Part shown: positions 17,093 through 25,804 of the stretch, piece by piece | Layout: the number at the start of each line of letters is the position of its first letter | Position numbering within the stretch: position 1 is the first letter of the stretch | Source of the DNA: UBA1858 sp045106935 | GTDB lineage: Bacteria; Pseudomonadota; Gammaproteobacteria; UBA4575 | NCBI GenBank assembly: GCA_045106935.1 | Contig: JBGCFN010000018.1 | Span: 26,792-90,791, forward strand | Length of the DNA: 64,000 bases | Direction: 5' to 3' | Notes under the pieces: model-generated | Seen by the model: the letters and a program-made list of their open reading frames with translations, nothing else | The model's database searches: none | What the model was told of the DNA's origin: nothing | Program-made: the position numbers and the translations under genes

Positions 17093-18163
17093 ATGTGGTT
17101 GCAGCAATTGCAGGCGCAAGGACTGCGATCTTTTTCTGAATGCGAATTGTCGTTTTCTCCTGGTATTAACGTTATCTATGGCGATAATGGAGCTGGTAAA
17201 ACAAGCATTTTAGAAGGTATCAGCGTTCTTAGCAGCGGTAAAAGTTTTCGTACTAGTAAAGTTAGTAATATCATCACCAATGGTCAAGCTGAGCTAGTGT
17301 TGTTTGGTGAAGTTTCTAATTTAGAACAAATAATTCATTTAGGTGCACAAATTGGTCCTGGTTTAAAAGAATTGCGACTAAATCGGGAAAAAGTAAATAA
17401 ATGGTCAGAATTAGCTAAAAATCTACCTGTTTTAGAACTTCATCCAGAATCTTATTTGTTAATCACTGGTGGCCCGGTTGAAAGAAGGAAGTTTCTAAAT
17501 TGGGGAATGTTCCACGTGGAACAAAATTATGCTCAAACCTGGTCTGAATATTCTAGAGTTTTGAAACAAAGGAATGTCTGTCTAAAAAATAAAGAAATTA
17601 AACAAGCTCGTCATTGGCATCAAAGCTTAGCTGAGCTTGGAGCTGTCATTTCCCAAGCATTGCAACAATATACCCTTGAAATATCTCCTTATATTGATGA
17701 AATGCTGGATATTTTTGAGTTCAGCGAGAAAGTAGAGCTAATTTATTCTCCTGGGTGGGATCAACATTTTAGTCTTGAAGAACTGCTGGATAGAGAGCTA
17801 CAGGCTAATGAAATGCCGCTATCTACACAAAGTGGGCCTCATCGCGGGGATTTAAAAATAAGTTGGCAGGGAAAACCTTTTTCTAAAACAAGTTCTCGTG
17901 GACAACAAAAAGTACTGTCGATAGCTTTAAAACTTGCTCAGGCCAAATTACTTGAGCACAAGTATGAAAAATCGTCTGTTTACCTGTTGGATGAGTTGCC
18001 TGCCGAGCTTGATGATAAACGTAGGAAAATTGCTCTAGATATCTTAGCCAAACTAGATGCCCAAGTGATAATTTCTGCAGTTTCTAGAGACTCTATGAAG
18101 TGTTTAGATGATGAAGTTAAATGGTTCCACGTGAAACATCGTCACGTTTCATCAGTGGTATAA
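17093..18163 (+). CDS. recF: DNA replication and repair protein RecF
   Basis: SMC-like ATPase that, with RecO and RecR, loads RecA at gaps. It has 356 residues with Walker A GDNGAGKT at 30-37, the ABC-type signature region near SSRGQQKVLSIALKLAQ, and Walker B at VYLLDELPAELD. The coding sequence contains two parS sites: one encoding MFHVEQ (139-144) and one encoding WFHVKH (344-349) in the otherwise unconserved C-terminal tail. It lies between dnaN and gyrB. Confidence 0.98.
   Translation: MWLQQLQAQGLRSFSECELSFSPGINVIYGDNGAGKTSILEGISVLSSGKSFRTSKVSNIITNGQAELVLFGEVSNLEQIIHLGAQIGPGLKELRLNREKVNKWSELAKNLPVLELHPESYLLITGGPVERRKFLNWGMFHVEQNYAQTWSEYSRVLKQRNVCLKNKEIKQARHWHQSLAELGAVISQALQQYTLEISPYIDEMLDIFEFSEKVELIYSPGWDQHFSLEELLDRELQANEMPLSTQSGPHRGDLKISWQGKPFSKTSSRGQQKVLSIALKLAQAKLLEHKYEKSSVYLLDELPAELDDKRRKIALDILAKLDAQVIISAVSRDSMKCLDDEVKWFHVKHRHVSSVV
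17508..17523. promoter_or_regulatory. parS: parS site, perfect palindrome, inside recF
   Basis: TGTTCCACGTGGAACA, an exact 16-base palindrome identical to the parS sequence used by Pseudomonas-type ParB. It lies about 1.6 kb from the last DnaA box and within coding sequence for RecF residues 139-144. Together with parA and parB in the window it completes a ParABS system. Confidence 0.92.
18123..18138. promoter_or_regulatory. parS: parS site, 15/16 match, in the 3' end of recF
   Basis: GGTTCCACGTGAAACA differs from the generic bacterial parS TGTTCCACGTGAAACA only at the first base. It encodes RecF residues in the variable C-terminal tail, where protein conservation cannot explain the match. 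The two sites are 615 bases apart. Confidence 0.82.
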
Positions 18164-18192
18164 TGATTAATTAACAAATTAGATAAATTGCA

Positions 18193-20610
18193 ATGAGTTA
18201 CGATTCCTCGAATATTCAAGTATTAAAAGGCCTGGAAGCGGTTCGAAAACGCCCAGGAATGTATATTGGCGACACAGATGATGGAACGGGTTTGCATCAT
18301 ATGGTGTTTGAAGTAGTCGATAATTCCATTGACGAAGCACTGGCTGGTCATTGCTCAAGTATTCAAGTCAGCATAGAAGTAGATAATTCAATTATTGTGA
18401 CAGATGATGGTCGAGGAATTCCCACAGATATCCATCCAGAAGAGAATCGATCTGCAGCCGAAGTCATTATGACCGTCCTGCATGCTGGTGGAAAATTTGA
18501 TGATAACTCTTATAAGGTTTCCGGAGGCTTACATGGCGTAGGTATTTCGGTGGTGAATGCACTATCAGAATCTCTCACCCTAACAGTTTTCAAGTCTGGT
18601 AAAACTCATAAACAAGAATACGTCATGGGTGAACCTCAAGCACCCTTAGAAGTGGTAGGGGACACTGAAAAATCCGGGACTCGGATTCAATTTAAACCGA
18701 GTAGTGAAGTCTTTACTGATACAGAATTTCACTACGAAATATTAGCAAAACGAATACGCGAATTATCGTTCCTCAATTCCGGTGTAAACATTGAACTGAC
18801 TGATCACCGAACAGGGAAACATGATGTATTCCACTATGAAGGTGGAATAAGCGCCTTCGTCAGTCATTTGAATTCTAAAAAGACGCCTCTACATGCAACG
18901 GTTATGTATGCCAAGAAAGAAAAAGATGGTGTCGAAGTTGAAGCAGCCATGCAATGGAATGATTCGTATCAAGAAAATATCTTCCCATTTACTAACAATA
19001 TCCCTCAAAGAGATGGCGGAACACATTTAGCAGGCTTTAGAGGTGCGCTCACACGTGGCATTAATACCTTTATGGAGAAAGAGGGCTACAACAAAAAGCA
19101 CAAAATGAACCTCACGGGTGATGATACCCGCGAAGGTTTAACAGCAGTGCTATCGGTTAAAGTGCCTGATCCAAAATTTTCATCACAGACTAAAGACAAG
19201 TTGGTTTCATCAGAAGTGAAACCGATAGTGGAGTCTGTTGTATCGGACATGTTGCAGGAATTTCTATTAGAAAACCCTACAGAATCTAAGTCTATTATTA
19301 GTAAAATTGTTGATTCAGCGCGTGCCCGTGAGGCAGCACGTAAAGCGCGTGAAATGACACGCCGAAAAGGGGCATTAGATGTAGCGGGACTTCCTGGGAA
19401 ATTAGCTGATTGCCAAGAAAAAGATCCAGCTAATTCTGAATTGTTCTTAGTGGAGGGTGATTCTGCGGGCGGTTCAGCTAAGCAGGGTAGAGATCGCCAT
19501 GCCCAAGCAATTCTTCCCTTAAAAGGAAAAATTCTCAATGTGGAAAAAGCTCGATTCGATAAGATGTTGTCATCTCAAGAAGTTGCCACATTAATCACCG
19601 CGCTAGGTTGCGGAATTGGTAAAGAAGAGTTTGATCTAGAGAAACTCAGATATCATCGAATTATTATCATGACGGATGCTGATGTTGATGGCTCACACAT
19701 TCGTACATTGCTGTTAACTTTTTTCTATAGACAGATGCCTGAGTTAATTGAAAATGGGCATATATATATAGGACAACCACCTTTATTTAAAATAAAGAAG
19801 GGCAAACAAGAAACGTATGTGAAAGATGAGTCTGAATTAAATAGTCATTTATTACAGATGGCCATTGAAGGAGCAGAGTTGTATATCAACCCAAACTCTC
19901 CCCCCATTCATTCAGCAGCATTGGAAGCGCTAGCAAAAGAGTACATGTCCTCAATTGCAATCGTACAAAGACTTGCACAAGCCCATGATGATGAAGTGCT
20001 TAGGTCTATGCTTAAGATCCCTGTGCGTATGCAGGCAGATAGTACAGAAACAGATGTTGAATACTCCCAAGATGAATTACAGCAGTGGATCACTACTGTG
20101 CTTGAATTACTTAATTCAACTCAACCTCCTGGTCGAAGATACACTGCTGAGATTGAATGGAGTGAAGACGTAAAAAGAATTGTTGTACAAAAATTTGTTC
20201 ATGGACTTGGCAATGATGATATATACACAAAAGAGTTTTTCAAAAGCTCTGAATTTAAAATTCTACAAACGGTTGCAATAAATACAAACGCACTCATTGA
20301 ACAGGGAGCCTATATAAAACGGGGCGAACGATCCCAAGAGGTGACACAGTTTGCAGAAGTAATGAGCTGGTTGTTTGAAGAAGCTAAACGAGGGCAATCA
20401 ATTTCACGTTATAAAGGCCTTGGAGAAATGAACCCTGAACAATTATGGGAAACGACCATGGATCCTGAGACAAGATTATTAGTCCAAGTAAATATTGAAG
20501 ATGCGGTCGCGGCAGACGAGATATTTTCTACCTTAATGGGCGACCAAGTCGAACCTCGGCGTGAGTTTATTGAGACCAATGCACTCGCCGCGACTAATAT
20601 TGATGTTTAA
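18193..20610 (+). CDS. gyrB: DNA gyrase subunit B
   Basis: ATPase subunit of gyrase, which introduces negative supercoils. It has 805 residues, the long gammaproteobacterial form with the extra domain before the C-terminus. The GHKL ATPase domain has EVVDNSIDEAL and GGLHGVG; the TOPRIM domain has VEGDSAGGSAKQGR and DADVDGSHI. It starts 29 bases after recF and ends the dnaA-gyrB series. Confidence 0.99.
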   Translation: MSYDSSNIQVLKGLEAVRKRPGMYIGDTDDGTGLHHMVFEVVDNSIDEALAGHCSSIQVSIEVDNSIIVTDDGRGIPTDIHPEENRSAAEVIMTVLHAGGKFDDNSYKVSGGLHGVGISVVNALSESLTLTVFKSGKTHKQEYVMGEPQAPLEVVGDTEKSGTRIQFKPSSEVFTDTEFHYEILAKRIRELSFLNSGVNIELTDHRTGKHDVFHYEGGISAFVSHLNSKKTPLHATVMYAKKEKDGVEVEAAMQWNDSYQENIFPFTNNIPQRDGGTHLAGFRGALTRGINTFMEKEGYNKKHKMNLTGDDTREGLTAVLSVKVPDPKFSSQTKDKLVSSEVKPIVESVVSDMLQEFLLENPTESKSIISKIVDSARAREAARKAREMTRRKGALDVAGLPGKLADCQEKDPANSELFLVEGDSAGGSAKQGRDRHAQAILPLKGKILNVEKARFDKMLSSQEVATLITALGCGIGKEEFDLEKLRYHRIIIMTDADVDGSHIRTLLLTFFYRQMPELIENGHIYIGQPPLFKIKKGKQETYVKDESELNSHLLQMAIEGAELYINPNSPPIHSAALEALAKEYMSSIAIVQRLAQAHDDEVLRSMLKIPVRMQADSTETDVEYSQDELQQWITTVLELLNSTQPPGRRYTAEIEWSEDVKRIVVQKFVHGLGNDDIYTKEFFKSSEFKILQTVAINTNALIEQGAYIKRGERSQEVTQFAEVMSWLFEEAKRGQSISRYKGLGEMNPEQLWETTMDPETRLLVQVNIEDAVAADEIFSTLMGDQVEPRREFIETNALAATNIDV

Positions 20611-20740
20611 ATAAACACTGAATTGGTCATAAATTACACCTTCGTCGCCTGAATTATAGAGGCTATGACGGTTAATATGGCAGCTAAATTGGAAGTGTGG
20701 AACATTTCAACTTCAACCCAAATGGGTGTGAGTTCATCAG
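20611..20740. other. gyrB downstream spacer with two imperfect hairpins
   Basis: An imperfect hairpin at 20643-20670 (CGTC/GACG and GCCT/AGGC arms) could help end gyrB transcription, but no T-run follows. A second one at 20709-20734 (outer AACTT/GAGTT-like arm, inner ACCC/GGGT) lies just ahead of the next gene and overlaps a possible ribosome site. No gene is seen here. Confidence 0.3.
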
Positions 20741-21385
20741 ATGAAAATGAGGTATTCCACAATGACACATAAACTATTAGTTTTATTTATCTTATTGATG
20801 TTTTTTCCTGTTAATAGCTTGGCAGAAACAATATTTGTAACGGATAGTTTGAAACTAAAATTACGTGTGACAGCAAGTAATGATGCTGAGGTCGTCACCA
20901 CGTTAGATAGTGGACAAAAGCTTACATTAATTGAGAAACAAAAAAGGTTTACACAAGTAAGAACCAGTGATGGAAAACAGGGCTGGGTACAATCATGGTT
21001 TTTGACCGATAAACCACCTGCTACCTATAAAGTTGCAAGCTTAACGGCAGAAAATGAATCGTTGAAAAATAAGTTAACTACCGCAACATCTAAACTTAAC
21101 AACTTTGATAGCGAAACATCAAAAGAGAATGATCAATTAAAAACGACAGTGGCATCGCTTGCTAATAAAATAGAAAGTTTGACCGAAAAAAGAAATAATC
21201 TAGAGTCAAAATTAGAGACTCAAGCCAGTGAACTTGCCAAGTATGAATTTGCTGAGAAATATAATATAAATTTAATCATCCTTTTATTCTTTTTATTCTC
21301 ATTTACTGCTGGGGTAGTTTGCTACCGTATTTGGTCTGGTATGCAAGAAAGAAAAAGATTGTGGGGATATCAGTTAGCACATTAA
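20741..21385 (+). CDS. SH3-domain, membrane-anchored protein (TIGR04211 / YgiM type)
   Basis: Envelope protein of unknown role. It has up to 214 residues: a signal peptide (hydrophobic LLVLFILLMFFPV, cleavage near SLAE), a bacterial SH3 domain (about 30-95, with KLKLRVTASNDAEVV and QGWVQSWF), a coiled coil (about 98-170), and a C-terminal membrane helix (about 175-197) with a short positively charged tail. This order matches the family called SH3 and anchored domain protein. An ATG at 20762, with TGAGG 9 bases upstream, is an equally good start. Cell-wall binding is inferred from the SH3 fold only. Confidence 0.85.
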   Translation: MKMRYSTMTHKLLVLFILLMFFPVNSLAETIFVTDSLKLKLRVTASNDAEVVTTLDSGQKLTLIEKQKRFTQVRTSDGKQGWVQSWFLTDKPPATYKVASLTAENESLKNKLTTATSKLNNFDSETSKENDQLKTTVASLANKIESLTEKRNNLESKLETQASELAKYEFAEKYNINLIILLFFLFSFTAGVVCYRIWSGMQERKRLWGYQLAH

Positions 21386-21388
21386 TTT

Positions 21389-22156
21389 ATGAAAATCGCC
21401 AGTTGGAATGTCAATTCATTAAGAGTACGTCTGCCACAAGTATTAGAATGGCTATATGCATCAGACGTAGATGTCCTGGCTATACAAGAGACTAAAACCC
21501 AAGATTCAGAATTTCCATTGGAAGAGATACAAGACGCGGGATACCACGTGGTTTTCTCCGGGCAAAAAACCTATAACGGCGTGGCAATATTGGCAAAAAC
21601 CCAACCACAAGACCCAGTGACAGATATTGATAATTTAGATGATCCGCAACGTAGAATACTGGCGGCCACCGTCAACGATATACGCATCATAAATTTATAT
21701 GTGGTGAATGGGTCAGAAGTAGGCAGTGAGAAATTTGCTTATAAACTTGATTGGTTAGAGAAAGTCACTGCTCACATCAAGAAAGAAATGAAAAAAAATA
21801 AGAAAGTCGTTGTTTTAGGAGATTTTAATATTGCACCAGAAGACAGCGATGTACATGACCCTAAGCGATGGAAAGATAAAATTTTGTGTAGTCAGGAAGA
21901 GCGTCAAGCGTATGAAAAGATGCTAGCTTTAGGCCTTATGGATACTTTTCGTCAGTTTGATCAAGATGAAAATATGTTTAGTTGGTGGGATTATCGTGGG
22001 GGAGGGTTTCGTCGAAACCAAGGTTTGAGGATTGATTTAATTCTCGCTAGTAAGCTGTTAAGCGAGCAATGTAAGAATAGTACTATTGATATAACGCCAC
22101 GCGGCTGGGAACGACCATCGGACCACACACCAGTAATAGCAGAATTTAGTGATTAA
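21389..22156 (+). CDS. xthA: Exodeoxyribonuclease III (first paralogue)
   Basis: AP endonuclease and 3'-5' exonuclease of base-excision repair. It has 255 residues. Catalytic residues are in place: Glu34 in QETKTQ, Asp145 and Asn147 in GDFNIAP, and Asp245-His246 in SDHTP, with WNVNSLR at the N-terminus. It starts 3 bases after the SH3-domain gene, suggesting co-transcription. A second ExoIII-family gene is 3.6 kb downstream on the other strand. Confidence 0.93.
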   Translation: MKIASWNVNSLRVRLPQVLEWLYASDVDVLAIQETKTQDSEFPLEEIQDAGYHVVFSGQKTYNGVAILAKTQPQDPVTDIDNLDDPQRRILAATVNDIRIINLYVVNGSEVGSEKFAYKLDWLEKVTAHIKKEMKKNKKVVVLGDFNIAPEDSDVHDPKRWKDKILCSQEERQAYEKMLALGLMDTFRQFDQDENMFSWWDYRGGGFRRNQGLRIDLILASKLLSEQCKNSTIDITPRGWERPSDHTPVIAEFSD

Positions 22157-22240
22157 ATAAATCGCTGGGTTGAGACTTACCAGCGCTTAGTTCAAAATCA
22201 TGAATTGATTTCATAAGCACCACCTACACTAGGGGGAAAC
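22157..22240. other. Short spacer with a 6-bp hairpin
   Basis: CGCTGG (22163-22168) and CCAGCG (22180-22185) form a hairpin right after the ExoIII stop. It is not followed by a clear T-run, so a terminator role is weakly supported. A strong ribosome site (AGGGGG) precedes the next gene. Confidence 0.3.
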
Positions 22241-22879
22241 ATGCGCCACATCATGGTAATCAATGCTAAAGGCGGTTCAGGTAAAACCACCATTGCTACC
22301 AATCTAGCGAGTTATTTCGCGACTCAAAATAAAAAAGTCACCATTATTGATTACGACCCACAGGGGAGTAGCCTGGATTGGATAGCGGAAAGGTCTTCCG
22401 CCAAACCGCCGATCCAAGGAATTGCTGGATTTAAACGGAATGCCGAGCGGCCACCAAGAAAAACCGATATTGTCATCATGGATGTACCGGCGGCATTACA
22501 TGGTGCAGAGTTAACTAATCTTGTTAAGAAGGCCCAGTCAATCTTGGTGCCTGTATTACCTTCACCGATTGATATGCGTGCGGCGACACATTTTTTAACT
22601 GAACTAAAAAAGTGTGCTCCCGTGTCGAAAAAGAAAGCCAAAGTAGCATTAGTAGCCAATAGGGCGAGAGAAATTACAAACATTGCTTGGGAATTGGAAG
22701 AATTTCTAAGTAAACAAAAAATTCCTTACTTGACGATGTTACGTGATAATCAAAATTATGTCCGCGCTGCAGAAAGAGGATTAGGCATTTTTGAAATGGG
22801 ACCAGCAGCAACCGCTGTCGATCGTGATCAGTGGGAACCTATTTTAAAATGGATTAAGAGCAAACGAAGTCAACCATAA
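22241..22879 (+). CDS. Orphan ParA-family ATPase
   Basis: MinD/ParA-type ATPase of 212 residues. The deviant Walker A KGGSGKTT (10-17) carries the signature lysine; IIDYDPQGS and IVIMDVPAA follow the family pattern. It lacks an N-terminal DNA-binding domain and has no ParB-like partner beside it, unlike the parA at 7073. Such orphan ParA proteins position cargoes such as chemosensory arrays, carboxysomes or division proteins in other bacteria; the cargo here is unknown. Neighbours are an ExoIII gene and an L,D-transpeptidase. Confidence 0.85.
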   Translation: MRHIMVINAKGGSGKTTIATNLASYFATQNKKVTIIDYDPQGSSLDWIAERSSAKPPIQGIAGFKRNAERPPRKTDIVIMDVPAALHGAELTNLVKKAQSILVPVLPSPIDMRAATHFLTELKKCAPVSKKKAKVALVANRAREITNIAWELEEFLSKQKIPYLTMLRDNQNYVRAAERGLGIFEMGPAATAVDRDQWEPILKWIKSKRSQP

Positions 22880-22922
22880 GCCGTAGCTAAAATAGTAAAT
22901 AACAGGGAATGTTACAAAGGTT

Positions 22923-23513
22923 ATGCAAATGAGAAATTTTGGTCTACTTATTGGCTTAATGCTTTTAATGCCTGCATCATTAACTGCCGATATTAGTACA
23001 CCGCTATTATTAGAGCCCGTGCAAACTAAAATTCAATCAACACCAGATCAAAAAGAAGTTAAACAAGTGTCTAGAGATCTAGATGGGTTTGTCGACTATG
23101 TGTTGGTCAAAAAAAGAGAACGTAAATTATACCTGTATTCTGAAGACCAAATAATTAAATCTTATAAAATTGGCTTGGGTAAACAGCCTGATGGGCAAAA
23201 ACAAGAAGAAGGTGATTCCAGAACACCCGAAGGCTTATATACCTTAGACTGGCGAAATCCAAATAGTAAGTTCTTTCGCTCAATCCACGTATCGTATCCA
23301 AATGTTGTTCAAACAAGAACTGCAAAAGAAGCCGGAATAAATCCTGGCGGTGCAATTATGATTCACGGCCAACCTAATGACTGGTCTGAACGAATAAAAC
23401 TAACCTTTAGTAGCCAAGACTGGACAGAAGGATGTATTGCTTTAGAAAATCAAGATATGATCGAAGTATGGGATCTCGTCCGCGACGGGACCCCAATTAA
23501 AATTGACCCTTAA
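22923..23513 (+). CDS. L,D-transpeptidase (YkuD family)
   Basis: Secreted enzyme expected to form peptidoglycan 3-3 cross-links or attach proteins to the wall. It has 196 residues with a signal peptide (hydrophobic LLIGLMLLMPASLTA), then a YkuD domain from about residue 57. The catalytic motif is present: His148 in IHGQPND and Cys171 in WTEGCIAL. Two in-frame ATG codons (22923, 22929) are possible starts. It ends one base short of the convergent DUF4197 gene. The precise reaction cannot be told from sequence alone. Confidence 0.92.
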   Translation: MQMRNFGLLIGLMLLMPASLTADISTPLLLEPVQTKIQSTPDQKEVKQVSRDLDGFVDYVLVKKRERKLYLYSEDQIIKSYKIGLGKQPDGQKQEEGDSRTPEGLYTLDWRNPNSKFFRSIHVSYPNVVQTRTAKEAGINPGGAIMIHGQPNDWSERIKLTFSSQDWTEGCIALENQDMIEVWDLVRDGTPIKIDP

Positions 23514-23514
23514 A

Positions 23515-24252
23515 TTATTTAGAAAATACTTTTTTCAGTAAATCGGTTGTTCTTTTCGCAGGGTTTTCGCGAATCTGTTTTTCTTCAATAGCTAGGTAAT
23601 AAAATATTCCATCAATACCCTTATTCAATACATGCTGACTTAAATCTGCTTGTACATCAGGGACCAAAGGCAAGGCTTTATATTTTCCCATTGCATTGTT
23701 GTAAGTATTAATTGCACCTACTTCATTCAAACTAGCATCAACAATCGGTTTCATTTCTGCCGAGAGAGGTGAAGACATTTTACCTTTAAAATATTGAGTC
23801 GCGGCATCATCAGGACCATTTAAAATTGTTTTAACATCGGTCCAAGTTAGTTCTTTGATCGCGTTTAAAAATAAAGGTTTTGCTTTTTCCGTGGCAGTTT
23901 CTGCTGCTTCATTAAGTTTGTTTTCAAGGTTATTTAAAGAGCTGCCCATACCAAACTTATTCATAGTCTTTTGAACAGTTTGTAATGAATCTGGTAATGG
24001 GATTCTTATATTTGAGTCTGAATTGAAACCACCTGGTGCACTAAGTTGGCTGACAACATTTTCTGAGCCAATGCTGAGTGCGTCTTTCAGAGCTCCAGCA
24101 ATATCATTGTCAGATAGAGACGAGCCAGGAGTGCTATCAGAGGTAGTAATAACTTCCTTAAGTTTATCAAACCAACCTGCTTGCAAAGGGCTAAATAAGA
24201 GTGTGTATAGAATACTTATTAATATTACTGTGAATTTAAATTTTTGCGTCAT
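23515..24252 (-). CDS. DUF4197 family exported protein
   Basis: Conserved hypothetical protein of 245 residues with an N-terminal signal sequence (FTVILISILYTLLFSPLQA), then a mature part starting GWFDKLKEVI and containing DNDIAGALKDALSIGSENVV and LPDSLQTVQKTMNKFGMG, features of DUF4197. Function unknown; a periplasmic location is inferred. It is convergent with the L,D-transpeptidase gene and downstream of the AmpG-like permease gene. A good GGGG-type ribosome site precedes the ATG. Confidence 0.88.
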   Translation of the reverse strand: MTQKFKFTVILISILYTLLFSPLQAGWFDKLKEVITTSDSTPGSSLSDNDIAGALKDALSIGSENVVSQLSAPGGFNSDSNIRIPLPDSLQTVQKTMNKFGMGSSLNNLENKLNEAAETATEKAKPLFLNAIKELTWTDVKTILNGPDDAATQYFKGKMSSPLSAEMKPIVDASLNEVGAINTYNNAMGKYKALPLVPDVQADLSQHVLNKGIDGIFYYLAIEEKQIRENPAKRTTDLLKKVFSK

Positions 24253-24296
24253 AGTGGCCCCTATTTTTTATCAGAATTTATTCTTAAAGATTATAC

Positions 24297-25787
24297 CTAC
24301 TTAGTAGACATTAGTTTTATGTAAGGTTTCCAAATTAATAGAATTAAAATTATCACGGGAATACCCATTAGCGCAGTGATGGCGAAAAATGATTGATAGC
24401 CAGCATAATCTACAATTTGCCCAGAATAACCCGCCAATAACTTAGGAAATAAAAGAGTAATAGAGCTGAAGGCTGCGTATTGAGTAGCACTAAACTGTTT
24501 AGAAACAAGTGTTGACAGGAAAGCAACAGCAGCACCACCGGCCAATCCGCCTGAGAGGTTGTCACCAACAATAGCAAAGCTTAAAGCGAGCACTGAAGGT
24601 TCGGCTAAATTTGCTAAATAAATAAACATTAGATTAGATAACGCCGCAACAATGGCGCCGACAAATAAAATTTTAATCACACCAAGTCGTATCGCCAGAA
24701 GCCCACCGAGTACGCCGCCGATTAAACTAACTATCGTGCCAAAAATAAAGCTAATACGACTGATTTGAATCTTGCTATAACCCATATCTGTGTAGAAGAC
24801 TTTTGCCATCACACCCATGACGATATCTGAAGTTCTGTAAAGGCAGATGACAAGCAGGAGCCATAACGCTAATTTTCCATAACGACTGAAAAAATCTATA
24901 AAAGGTGAAATATATACATCACTAAATTCTTGCTTGTTCAACAAGCCGAAATGACTAAGCGAGCGTCCTACAACAATGGCAAGAAATATAGAAAGTGTCA
25001 GTCTGGTAGCCGAGATAAACAGATTAATAACAGCCATATCTGATTGAATATGACTTAGTAGCTTACCCAAGGTGATAAAACTAACAACAAAACCAGCCAC
25101 AATTAAAAGAAAATGTATAAATAAGCGTAGTTGACTATTAATCGGTACACGCGAAATTGCTATTTGTGGTTCACGAATTAATAAAGTTGTCGCGACACCC
25201 GTAAACATAAAGCCTGCCATGCATAAATAAGCAAATTGCCAAGAATGAAAATCATAATGGCTTTCCCCGCCTATCCAGGCGCTTAATTCTAAAGCGCCTG
25301 CTCCGGCAAACAACATACCAATTCGATAACCAGCAATAGCGACACCAGCTAATAATGCTTGTTGGTCATCGGGTGCAATATCAATTCGATAAGCATCAAT
25401 TACAATATCTTGAGTGGCGGAAGCGAAACCAAGCAACACAGCACCCGCAGCAAGTAAGATAAAATTTAAATGTGTTTGTTGTGGATCCCAAGTGGCCATC
25501 CATATCAAAGCAAAAATAATGGCGCCTTGTGAGACAAGCATCCACGAACGGCGGCGTCCAAATCGATGTGTTAAAAAAGGAATATTTAAACTATCTACAA
25601 GAGGGGCCCAAATAAATTTAAACCCATATGACAAGCCAGCCCAGCTTAAAAAGCCAATGGTTGCTCTCTCTATTCCTGCTTCTCTTAGCCAGACAGATAG
25701 TGTGCCAAAGACAAGTAAAATTGGAAGGCCTGAGGAGATGCCTAGAAAAAATAAAGCGACTGTATTTGCACGGAGATTATGATTCAT
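24297..25787 (-). CDS. ampG: AmpG-like muropeptide permease (PAT/MFS family)
   Basis: Inner-membrane major facilitator protein of 496 residues with about 12-14 hydrophobic segments. The start, LRANTVALFFLGISSGLPILL, and the motifs GLSYGFKFIWAPLVD and FGRRRSWML are typical of AmpG, which imports anhydro-muropeptides for peptidoglycan recycling and beta-lactamase signalling. Proximity to an L,D-transpeptidase fits a cell-wall role. Substrate assignment is by family resemblance. Confidence 0.85.
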   Translation of the reverse strand: MNHNLRANTVALFFLGISSGLPILLVFGTLSVWLREAGIERATIGFLSWAGLSYGFKFIWAPLVDSLNIPFLTHRFGRRRSWMLVSQGAIIFALIWMATWDPQQTHLNFILLAAGAVLLGFASATQDIVIDAYRIDIAPDDQQALLAGVAIAGYRIGMLFAGAGALELSAWIGGESHYDFHSWQFAYLCMAGFMFTGVATTLLIREPQIAISRVPINSQLRLFIHFLLIVAGFVVSFITLGKLLSHIQSDMAVINLFISATRLTLSIFLAIVVGRSLSHFGLLNKQEFSDVYISPFIDFFSRYGKLALWLLLVICLYRTSDIVMGVMAKVFYTDMGYSKIQISRISFIFGTIVSLIGGVLGGLLAIRLGVIKILFVGAIVAALSNLMFIYLANLAEPSVLALSFAIVGDNLSGGLAGGAAVAFLSTLVSKQFSATQYAAFSSITLLFPKLLAGYSGQIVDYAGYQSFFAITALMGIPVIILILLIWKPYIKLMSTK

Positions 25788-25804
25788 AAATTCCGCAGCT
25801 TAAG

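Noticed and set aside
19086..19538. 150-codon open frame antisense to gyrB
   Set aside because: Composition follows the gyrB codons in reverse, no recognisable family, and no ribosome site; a shadow of a highly conserved gene.
20643..20670. Possible rho-independent terminator after gyrB
   Set aside because: The stem is broken by a three-base bulge and no T-run follows; kept only as part of the spacer description.
21540..21555. CCACGTGG core inside the first ExoIII gene
   Set aside because: Only 9 of 16 bases match parS outside the common CACGTG core; best explained by coding sequence.
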